Assembly: GCA_963920525.1 (NCBI GenBank)
Contig: OY986436.1
Location: forward strand, 13,901,467 to 13,965,466
From: Dichetophora obliterata
Lineage: Eukaryota; Arthropoda; Insecta; Diptera; Sciomyzidae
Length of the DNA: 64,000 bases
Direction of reading: 5' to 3'
Shown: positions 55,746 through 64,000 of the stretch, piece after piece
How positions within the stretch are numbered: the stretch's first letter is position 1
Layout: each line of letters opens with the position of its first letter
Translations under genes and position numbers: made by a program
Notes under the pieces: generated by a model
The model's database searches: none
What the model was told of the DNA's origin: nothing
The model's input: the letters and a program-made list of their open reading frames with translations, nothing else

Positions 55746-56916
55746 CCTTCCTGCTAATTGGAATTACTACCATTTGCCCTAATACAATTTCTTGAACCTC
55801 AACTTAACTCACTTTTCGTGTAATTACAAGATGATAAAATTAAAATTTCATTATAAAAATTCTAATTTATTAGAAGAATAGACAGTATGAATTATCATAG
55901 GCGTAGTATTTGAAATATTTAAATTAATAGGTAAGTAAACAAGGTAAAATAATTTAGGTAAGTATTAATTCAAAATTAAAGTAATCAAAGTAAGTATTAA
56001 TGAACCAGTAAAGTAATCAAGGTAATGCAAGCAAGATTATATTAGGTATGGTGAATAAAATATCTTAAAAAAATTAACACAAAACTACTAAATTAATTAA
56101 TTAACGTAACTGAAGTATTTAACTATTAACTAAATTATCAAATCAAATAATCTTTAAATTGAATTATTTAAATTTAGTATAAGGTATTTAAATTATTTTT
56201 AATAAAATATTTAAACAAACAAAATTTTATTAATATACATAAAGGACTTACGTTTTTCCTACGATATCTGCAGACGCCTCTTGATATTTTTCGTGTGACG
56301 TTAGGTTTTTATACATATCTTACCAAAGAAATATTTTTAATTCAATTTAACTACCAATTAACTATTAGAACGTTAAGCTAAGTAAAGTTAATTAATTAAT
56401 TTAGCAACATAGTTAATTTAATTAGAATATTAGGTTAATTAATAGTAAGTTAAATTAGTATATTAATTAAAATTGAATTAATAAATTAGTTGCATTATTG
56501 ACACATAAGTTTAATAAAAAAATTTGTCAATTAATAAATAGGTTAAGTTCAAAGTCCTTAAACAAATTTAACTGGTCTTCTTATTAAGTAAAAAAAAAAT
56601 GAATTAGTGGATATGTATTTATAAGAATCCTTGGTTGATAGAATTTATTTTTATTGGCAGCTTTGTAAATCCCTTGAAATAATTTTGTAAAACCGTCCTT
56701 TTCTTTTTATGTATCCAGAAGTCTTCGCTTCTTTCTGTTTCATAATTGATGACTTTTTAACAAAATAAATAAAAAACCTAAAGAAATGAAATTAGATTAA
56801 AATGAGTAATTCTATCATAGCTTGCAAAAATTTACCTCATCAGGGCTTTTTAAAATTCCGTTTTTATTTTTTTTTTTTAGGATTCTTTTCAATAATTCTT
56901 TTCCTTTTTATAACTA
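55746..56916. other. U3-side part of the solo LTR, very AT-rich
   Basis: It consists of TTAATTAATTAA-like sequence with no frame. It is counted as LTR because both ends of the surrounding block fit LTR termini. Confidence 0.5.
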
Positions 56917-58536
56917 CAGTGGTGGTCACGAATTTAGCACACGCTGTGTTAGTAACTCTAATTTGAAATTTTTTACATCTTAGCTTGAGAATTGTAATCA
57001 AATATTTTTTGTTGAGTATTGCTTATGAAGTTAACTCTATGTTTCGTTAGTTGGTTTCTTAGTTATTCTTAAATGAATCAATGTGGTTTAAATGCTGGAC
57101 ACGAATTTAGCGCAGGTTAGAATTACTGTTCCATATCGTATTTTATATTCGTTAATTAAACTTTACTAGTAAGACATACTAAATTTATTAAGTTTCTATT
57201 TGAGTTCTAACAAAAAATTGCAGAAAGATATGGCGAAAGGCTACTGATGTTCAGAGGCTCAGCGGCATTTGATTCAGCAAATGAAAAATGGTGGAAGCAC
57301 AGTTTCAGAGATTGCTCTGCTTCTTAGATGTTTGTGAAAGTTATTACATTACGCATTACAACATGTAGAGCAGTATTAGAGCATTAAAAATGTAAAGTAG
57401 CGACCAAGAGCGCGAAAAACAATAGCAAGAGAGGGCCATTTGATTTATAGAGCTTCACTTAGTGATCCTTTTAAGACCTCAAATAAAATTTAAAATGAAA
57501 TTTAATCAAAATATGGCATAAATGTATCCTCAAAAGGCATAAGAAGACGCTTGAATGAAAACAATGTCCGTAGCTTTATAGCCCAACAAACAGCACATGT
57601 GTCGCAAAAAAATATTTAATGCAGTCTTGCGTTTGCAAAAGAATATTTAAAAAGTCAACGGATTTTTTGGAAAAATGTGCTTTGGAGGGATGAATCAAAG
57701 TTTTGCCGGTTCGCATCTGACATCAAACAATATGTGTGGCATCCTCAAAACATGCAACACAATCCAAACTACACGCTCAAGACAATTAAACAGGGTGGCT
57801 GAAATTTTTTGGTGTGAGCGGCGTTTTCTTGGCACGGAGTTTGTCCGATTGTTAAAATTTACCAAAAAATGGATCAGCACGCTTACAAAAACGTACTTGT
57901 CAATGCCATGATACCGTTTCAAGAGGATAATTTGCCACTTTAATGGCGTTTTATGCAGGATAATGATCCAAAGCACAGTGCTCACATAGTTACGAGTTGC
58001 GTGCTTACATAGTTAAGACAAACATATTGATATTTTGAAGTGGCCATCGCAATCACCGGACTTAAACCCGATTGAGAATCTGTGGAGGGATGTCGAGCAG
58101 CAAATACTAACAGTAAAATCCAAAAATTTGCTAGATTTGTTTAGGAACATCCAAAGGATTCGGTATAGTATTCTAAAGTACCGTTGTGAGGATTTGGTCA
58201 AAAGTTTACCAAGGATATGAGATGCAGTAATTAAGAATAAGGAATTTCCTACGAAATATTGAGTTTTATGCAATCAATTTTGATTATATTTTTCATCCTA
58301 GACATTTTTTCGCTCGTGTGCTAAATTCGTGACCAAGTCGAAATGCTTATTTTTAAATTTTATTTGATTTTAAGTCCTATAAGAAAAAGTTTTGAAATAA
58401 AAAAATGTATATAAGAAATAAAGAAGACATAATATATACACTAAAAAAAAGTTAATTAAAAATTTACAACAAAAAAATGGAAAATATAAGTATTCACTTT
58501 ACTTTTTTAAGTGTGCTAAATTCGTGACCACCACTG
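56917..58536 (+). mobile_element. Tc1-like transposon (1620 bp), defective
   Basis: The termini CAGTGGTGGTCACGAATTTA and TAAATTCGTGACCACCACTG are exact inverted repeats, with TA at 56915-56916 and 58537-58538. A second copy of the core (CACGAATTTAGC, 57099-57110; mirrored GCTAAATTCGTGACC, 58319-58333) lies about 180-200 bp inside each end, the IR/DR arrangement seen in several Tc1 families. Length is typical of a full element. Confidence 0.9.
57230..58263 (+). pseudogene. Tc1-like transposase, broken
   Basis: It begins MAKGY, then a stop, then CSEAQRHLIQQMKNGGSTVS (helix-turn-helix region). Catalytic blocks follow in shifting frames: WRDESKFCRFASDIKQY (first Asp, near 57688), MQDNDPKHSAHI (second Asp, near 57954), WPSQSPDLNPIENLWRDVEQ (Glu, near 58075), so the DDE triad was complete. 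The end reads EDLVKSLPRI, a stop, and NKEFPTKY. Multiple stops and shifts make it inactive. Confidence 0.88.
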
Positions 58537-58761
58537 TATATACACAATTTATAATTTTTTTTTCTTTATTTTAAATTTAAGCAAAATAAACAATTTCACT
58601 TTTCGGCTTCAAAAAAATTTCTCCGACTGAACATTTATTTCAAAATTTTAAAAAACTTAATATTTTAAAAATAAAGGTATATAAAAAATTTTTTTTTTTC
58701 TAAACCAAAGTGGAGATGCAGACAATATATAATTTAGACATATTTATCACCCTCACACTAC

Positions 58762-59985
58762 GTCATCCGCATAGGCAATCACCTTGTAGCCCACCTTTTC
58801 TATTTGCCTTAGTAGTTAATTGGCTCCTACTCACAGATCTTCTGGTTTTTGAGTCACCTAGAGATGCGCTGACGACTCTGCTGGTCAGCAGGATTTTTAT
58901 CAGCACACAGAATGAGTCATCCAACCAAAGCTTCATGCGTACACCAATGATGTCCCCCAGAAGAACATTGTTAAAGGCACCATCGATATAGAAAAGCTAC
59001 CATTGTGTATTTCTTGTGATGAAGGCATTTTCTTTAAAGCTACTAGGGAGTGCAGGGCCGTTTCTACACACCTACATTTGCTGTAAACATGTTGTGAGGC
59101 TGAAAGAAAATTTGAGTCGATGTTACAACGAATATGAGCGCCAATCAATATTTCGAGTGTTTTCAGCAGAAAAGATGATAGGCAATGGGTCCTTCGGACT
59201 CGTTTGCGATATCCTACCCGCCTGAGGGATAAATACTACCTTTAACTCCCTCCATTTTAATGGTATGTTTGTCATTACAAGGCAACCTTTGAAAATGACA
59301 TAAGGCCATGTAAGTATATGATGCCATGAAATGACACGATGCCGTCTGTTGTAGAGCAGCTGGAACTATACTATCAGGCTCCGCAGACTTATATTGTTTG
59401 ATACTAAACAGAGCCCATTTGATTCTGGTCTCTGATATGATTCTTGAAGGATTGCTCATCGCCGGAGCCGTCTCCCATCTAATACTAGTGGGATACACAG
59501 AGCAATCATGGAAGTGGGTACTCAGAAGAAGATCTAGGGTCTCCTCGCTAGAGGATGCCAAAATCTCGTCTGATCACTTTTTTGTTTTATCTCTTGAGGC
59601 GCCCTTAGGGCATGCTATGTCTTAAGCCTCATTCAAAGTCCCCGTAAGCTGTTCCTTCATTGAATCGAGTTCATGTGGTGTCGAAGGGGAAACAACTGAG
59701 AGAGGAGGTAACGATGCTTCCACCACCTCCCTGAATTCACACCAATTTGTTTTCTCCAGATTCCTAAAGACAGTTTGGCTATTGATGTGGCCTTTTAGAT
59801 CGATTATTATATACCTATGATCAGAGAAGAAGTCAGAGATAAAGGTAACGTTTAAGACTTCCCGCCTACTGCGAGTAACAAAATATGGCTAGTCCCCAAC
59901 GTTACAAATATAAAAATTACTTTTGAGCAAATAATCAAACAAGAACTCACCTCTTTCATTAAGAGTAAAAATAAACCTATCTTCT
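58762..59985 (-). pseudogene. I/LOA-like endonuclease end and RT up to YADD
   Basis: On the minus strand: PYFVTRSRREVLNVTFISDF and FFSDHRYIIIDLKG (end of endonuclease, SDHR), then SSEETLDLLLSTHFHDCSVY, TRIKWALFSIKQYKSAEPD and SIVPAALQQT (RT fingers), then DGAFNNVLLGDIIGVRM and, after a shift, QIEKVGYKVIAYADDV. The coding sequence stops here at the LTR insertion and resumes at 55434 with AIAAQGKFSD. Confidence 0.8.
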
Positions 59986-61245
59986 TATATATATTACACC
60001 AACTCAAATTTTGTCCGGCGTAATGCTTTTTAAGTACAAGGCCAATCTTAATAAATTTAGTCTGGTTTGGTAGGTTTAGGCATGTAAATGTGTAAGCTGG
60101 ACTTTTTATTTCTTAAAATTTTTTTTATCTTTTAAGTTATAGCGAGTTAAAGTTTGCATATAATTGTTGTTGTTATGTTGCTTTTTCTCTTCTCAATTTC
60201 AGCATATGCCTAAAAAGATGTGAGATATCTAGCGCCACCTATCGGCTAATAGCTATAAAACTGTTATACTGACGAATAATCTTTTATAATTTCACAGCTA
60301 AAACTATGAATTGATATATTCAATATCAAAGTGATACTGGAATGATTTCTTACAGTTGAAAAAAGATTTCTAAACTGTTGGTAAGAACATTTTTGAATTT
60401 TTAAAATTTACACAAAAATGTAATAAGAAATTGGAAACTGGTAATGAAACATTTTTGTTGAAGCATTTTTCAACTGGAAATCAAGAAATATTCTTACTCC
60501 TGTATATTTAAAATAAAGTTGGGTATGATATTAAATATGCAAACATTATATCGTCGTGGCACGTGCAATACCGCGTATATTGCAAAAAAGCCAAAATGAA
60601 TTTAATTTCAATTTTGATCAGTTGAAAATCTATTCAATAGCTTAAAATAAAACCTAGGTATGTTTGATTTTGGCGTTTTAACACCACACGGGTCTACTAG
60701 TACTAAAAATTACTCAGAACTAATGTTTTTAAAAGCTGATACGCATAATTTATTTTCTACCAGAATCAAAGTTTGCAATTATTTTGATTGTTTTATTAGG
60801 TGCATTTTTGCATTGTTGGTTGCAACAACAAATTAGGGCAATGCACAATCTTGTGTATTTGCGATTACAAATTTATGCAATTGTACCCCATAAAATGCAA
60901 TTTCCTATAAAATGTGAACGGTATTTTTCGGTTTACTTTGCAACACTTGTAGCAAAACATAAAACTCACAGCTGGTTGATGAAAAACCAAATGATTTTCT
61001 ACTGGAAATTTTTTTTAAACACTTTTATTGCGAAAAAACGTTTAAGGCACAATTAATGCGTTTGTTTTTATTTGCTTATCTTCCCGAACAGTTTTTTTAC
61101 GTTTAATTTTTTTTCATTACCAGCTTTCAGTCTGCAATTTTATATTGTATATGTGTAGTACATATAAACCATGGGTTTTAGTGTTGCATATTTGTAATAG
61201 CGTGGTAAATGTATCCCTGTATATTTTGTTAGTGTAGAGTACAAA
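59986..61245. other. AT-rich spacer
   Basis: It contains the inverted partner (60553-60630) of 53140-53215, and a stretch near 60759 resembling 32449. The 90-codon frame at 60784-61056 has no recognisable domain. Confidence 0.5.
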
Positions 61246-61525
61246 TATATTTGAATTTGAATTTATTGAGTATACATTAGTACAATAAGAACTATGTTCT
61301 TTTACAGTAAAACAGATATATATCAAACAATTTTGGTTGGATATAACAACAAATTAATAGTTCTTAAAAAATATATTTAATTAAAACATTTAGAAAATAA
61401 ATCAAGAGTGTAATGACAAAAAGTGAATAATAATAAATTAAAATCTTAATAACTAACAATGTTTCAAATAGTAAAAAAAAAACAGAAAAAAAGGAAAAAA
61501 AGTAAGAAAATAGTGATAGAAGAAA

Positions 61526-63127
61526 TTATTGAGAAGAAAAGTGAGTAAATACAGATTGCCTAAAGATTTCCCTCCCTGTTATCTTCCTCCAAGAAATAGG
61601 TAACGCATTCCACAATCTTGCGGCATTAATGAAAAAAAGATTGGAAGTAGTTAAAGAACAATGTCTAGGAACTATTAGAACACAACTTCTTCTGGATATG
61701 CTGAACTGTAGTTTTTCATAAAGATAGTGTGGCGTTCTTTCATATATTATTTTATGTAGGTAAATACAGTTTCTAGCATTAAGGTAACTTGCCAAATCGC
61801 AACCAAGTATAGCAGTTCTGTAGCTTGAAAGGTGGTCAAATTTTCTTAATCCATACACAAAACGCGTGGCATAGTTATATGCAACATTTAGTTTTAGCAG
61901 AGAGGAAGAATCTAGTTTACTGTACACTATATCTGAGTATGTAATTACTGGTAAGACAAGTTGCTTCACCAGCATACGCCTTAGGTCAAGAGGACAAACA
62001 CTAGCAGACATTCGTAAATTACGTAGGATATAATAAACTTTCTGGACAACACTGTTTACGTGATCCACACAGGAAAGGGAAGAATTTATACAGTAACCAA
62101 GATTCACAATTTTTGATACTACACTCAACTTTCTTGTTCCAATATATAGGTTAGGAAGTACATTAAGGTGAGTTTTATTCTTACAAATAGGAAGTACATA
62201 TGACTTGGCAGCATTAAGTTGCAGTCCATTGCTGCTAGCCCACTGGTCAATACTGCTGAGATCCTCATTCAGCCTGCAGCACAGATCATCAAATAAACCA
62301 GTCCTTCTCGAAAGATAGAGTTGTATATCATCAGCATACCCTTGTACAGAAGCATGTTTGCATACAGCAAATATGTCATTAATAAATATAGAGAAGAGAA
62401 GTGGACCGAGTATTGAACCCTGTGGAACTCTATTTAGTACCGGTCTATTTTGGGAAAATGATTGAGCAACTTTAACTCTTTGCAGTCTATTCGACAAATA
62501 ACTAGATATCAAGTTGACCGCACTATTACTAAATCCAAAGAGATACTTTAGTTTCAGACATAAGTATATATGGTTTACTTTGTCAAAAGCCTTAGAGAAG
62601 TCAAGCAAACAGAGCAAGGTCATTGAGGCAGCGTCATATTCGGGACGAATATCGTCTAAAACTTTGACGACAGCCGAAGCACATCCATGGCCAGCCCGAA
62701 AACCAGACTGATAAGGCGACAGAAGCGCAGATTCATTTAAGTACTTATTTATTTGCTGACTAAATAATTTCTCACATACTTTAGATAATGGGGACAATAT
62801 GCTTATTGGCCTAAAATCATTTAACCCACAAGGATTAGACTTTTTAGCTACCGGCAACACAATTGCAATTTTCCACATATCAGGGAATGATGAAGATATA
62901 AAACAATGATTAATAACATGTGTTAATGCACTGATTATGTGTGGTAGAATTAGTTTAATGAACTTGATTGGGACTCCATCTTCGCCAATTGCATTTGAAC
63001 TTATCTGCATTACACATTTTCCAACATCACATATAGGTAAAAATTCAAATAAATTACTTGTACATAGACAAGCTTGATAGAAAAGATGAATTATTATTAT
63101 TATTATTACTAAAAGTAGGATCAGCAC
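61526..63127 (-). CDS. Reverse transcriptase of Jockey-like element C
   Basis: A continuous frame of over 500 codons. RT blocks in order: AIGEDGVPIKFIKLILPHII, NDFRPISILSPLSKVCEKL, LLSPYQSGFRAGHGCASAVV, LLDFSKAFDKVNHIYL (first catalytic Asp), [33 protein letters not shown] (catalytic Asp pair), NGLQLNAAKSYVLPI, VNLGYCINSSLSCVDHVN, and the C-terminal YGLRKFDHLSSYRTAILG and ARLWNALPISWRKITG. It ends with a stop at 61526. The first codons are open frame past a frameshift, not a true start; the protein originally continued from the endonuclease. All catalytic residues are intact. Family: Jockey superfamily, same as B. Confidence 0.9.
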   Translation of the reverse strand: MLILLLVIIIIIIHLFYQACLCTSNLFEFLPICDVGKCVMQISSNAIGEDGVPIKFIKLILPHIISALTHVINHCFISSSFPDMWKIAIVLPVAKKSNPCGLNDFRPISILSPLSKVCEKLFSQQINKYLNESALLSPYQSGFRAGHGCASAVVKVLDDIRPEYDAASMTLLCLLDFSKAFDKVNHIYLCLKLKYLFGFSNSAVNLISSYLSNRLQRVKVAQSFSQNRPVLNRVPQGSILGPLLFSIFINDIFAVCKHASVQGYADDIQLYLSRRTGLFDDLCCRLNEDLSSIDQWASSNGLQLNAAKSYVLPICKNKTHLNVLPNLYIGTRKLSVVSKIVNLGYCINSSLSCVDHVNSVVQKVYYILRNLRMSASVCPLDLRRMLVKQLVLPVITYSDIVYSKLDSSSLLKLNVAYNYATRFVYGLRKFDHLSSYRTAILGCDLASYLNARNCIYLHKIIYERTPHYLYEKLQFSISRRSCVLIVPRHCSLTTSNLFFINAARLWNALPISWRKITGREIFRQSVFTHFSSQ

Positions 63128-63965
63128 AATCCAGAAAAAAATTATTTAGTGTATCAGGATCAACTTGACATTCAGAGGAAATCTTATTGCTAACCCCAAG
63201 ATTATTTATATTTTTCCATAATGTTTTGGTAGGAAAGGAAAGATTTAGCTTCGAAGCAAAATAGCGAGACTTAGACTGTCTGGTTAAAAGAATAGCATCA
63301 TTTCTGGCTGACCTATAAATTTCCCAGTTTGCAGATGTAGGGTTTCTTTTCCATTGTTTATGCAATTTGTTCCTCTTCTTTATTCCATTTAGTACATTAT
63401 GGGTGAACCAAGGACAAGATGTATTTTTTACTCTGATTGTTCTTAGTGGAACATGTTTTTCAGACAGATATTTGACAGGGTTTTAGAGAGACCCAAGCTT
63501 ATCATTTACAGTGGAAAGACGCCAACAGTCATTAAAAGAAAACAAAGACAAGTCATGATACAGTGATGGAAAATTTATGTTTTTAAAATCGTGATACGAA
63601 TAAGTAGTTGGAGTCCCATTACGACATAAATTTACATTTAGCGAACAAAAAATCAAGTCATGATCAGATATGAAATATATTTGATCAAATATAGAAACTA
63701 AGGAGAGATCAGAAACAATGAAATAGTCCAGAAGGCTGGGAGTAGTGTTATTAGAAAACCGAGTGGGCTCAGTATCATTAACAACAGAAAGACCCAAAGA
63801 GGATATCTTGTCATACATACACTGTTGAGCAGAGTCGCTTGTCAAAAGATTGATGTTAAAATCGCCACATAAGAATATGATGTCATGATTAAGGATATAG
63901 TTTGACAAAACAGTAAACAAAGGGTCGACCGGATGACATTTATGTGGATTATACACACAAGACAA
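63054..63965 (-). pseudogene. Jockey-like C: endonuclease C-terminal part and linker
   Basis: The endonuclease nicks target DNA to prime reverse transcription. Visible motifs: IIFLCGDFNINLLTSD, DTEPTRFSNNTTPSLLDYFI and YFISDHDLIFCSLNV, the GDFN, T/R and SDH blocks of the AP-endonuclease fold. A single TAA (63483-63485) interrupts the frame after NDKLGSL, and the same frame continues with PWFTHNVLNGIKKRNKLH and SKSRYFASKLNLSFPTKTLW. It ends at a frameshift near 63080, next to an AAT/Asn microsatellite (63086-63109) that may have caused it. Confidence 0.85.
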
Positions 63966-64000
63966 ACAAATCTTATTGCTATTATCAGATATACATATAT

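Larger units (their letters stand above)
55439..58757 (-). mobile_element. Solo LTR (minus) inserted in the YADD region, itself hit by a Tc1 element
   Basis: On the minus strand it starts TGTGAGGGTGATAAATATG and ends CGTTCGGTACA. GTAG flanks it on both sides (58761-58758 and 55438-55435), a 4-bp duplication of the RT codons just after YADD. Minus-strand GGTATATAATGG (55734-55745) is a good TATA box, and AATAAA lies near 55656-55661, in the right order for an LTR. Without the 1620-bp Tc1 and one TA it is about 1.70 kb. No internal genes. The family differs from the 6.35-kb LTR. Confidence 0.7.
54010..59985 (-). mobile_element. I/LOA-like non-LTR retrotransposon with RNase H, split by a solo LTR
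   Basis: On the minus strand: endonuclease C-terminal part (59985-59640), RT fingers (59561-59214), RT up to YADD (59150-58762), then after a 3.3-kb insertion RT thumb (55434-55019), connection (54999-54604) and RNase H (about 54590-54098). An RNase H domain after RT separates it from the Jockey-like elements here. It is 5'-truncated and carries several stops and frameshifts. Confidence 0.8.
61246..64000 (-). mobile_element. Jockey-like element C, nearly intact, runs off the right edge
   Basis: On the minus strand: endonuclease (63965 and beyond to 63483), linker, RT (to 61526), 3' UTR (61525-61260) and a short-repeat tail, AATTCAAATTCAAAT, at about 61246-61262. The 5' end lies outside the window. 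Only one stop and one frameshift separate the parts, so it is the youngest retrotransposon here. Confidence 0.85.

Noticed and set aside
1..64000. CRISPR arrays, bacterial operons, plasmid or phage functions
   Set aside because: No array of equal repeats and unique spacers, no ribosome-binding sites with clustered genes; introns and TE content are those of an animal genome.

Overview
This window looks like AT-rich intergenic and intronic DNA from a higher fly (Diptera, Brachycera). Three things point there: a seven-transmembrane insect odorant-receptor gene with short fly-type introns, a mariner remnant whose last two catalytic aspartates are 41 residues apart (DD41D, a spacing I associate with the 'rosa' mariners described from tephritid fruit flies), and abundant Jockey-like, Helitron-like and palindromic repeats. 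A tephritid-like fly is my best guess, but the species cannot be read from the sequence. Only two host genes are supported. Almost everything else is layered transposable-element (TE) debris.

Layout. 1-6.3 kb: AT-rich DNA with a tandem duplication, a TTG repeat, two Helitron-type 5' ends and a broken Helitron Rep gene. 6.35-7.85 kb: a solo LTR with its target-site duplication, a TATA box and a nested PIF/Harbinger-type MITE. 10-13.3 kb: a large foldback whose right arm is split by a TTAA-flanked MITE, with a second copy beside it. 15.2-15.8 kb: alternating palindromes. 17.06-17.54 kb: a TIR element carrying a decayed protein fragment. 18.2-21.4 kb: a Jockey-like non-LTR element interrupted by a dead DD41D mariner. 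22.1-25.4 kb: the odorant-receptor gene, whose third intron is almost entirely one TE carrying further nested MITEs and a SINE head. 26-38.5 kb: foldbacks, a SINE, a TIR element, hairpins, a T-rich tract and a Helitron-like element. 39.15-39.89 kb: a three-exon gene for a small secreted protein I do not recognise. 40.2-43.1 kb: several palindromic elements.

43.4-49.4 kb: a Jockey-like element (A) split by a second Jockey-like element (B), which is itself split by a TA-flanked MITE; A is split again by a 1.03-kb palindromic element. 51-52.9 kb: another 5'-truncated Jockey on the minus strand and a second SINE. 53.4-60 kb: a Tc1 fragment, then an I/LOA-like RNase-H retrotransposon (minus strand) split exactly at its YADD codons by a solo LTR, which is split in turn by a 1.62-kb Tc1-like transposon. 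61.2-64 kb: a nearly intact Jockey-like element (C) running off the right edge on the minus strand.

The two host genes show no functional link to each other. The informative features are the insertion histories. Several insertions keep target-site duplications and some have an empty-site counterpart in the window, so relative ages can be ordered. I found no previously undescribed defence or metabolic system. The observations most worth following are the secreted-protein gene, the receptor gene with its TE-expanded intron and unresolved last exon, the hairpin array in the 6.9-7.24 kb LTR, and the palindromic elements.
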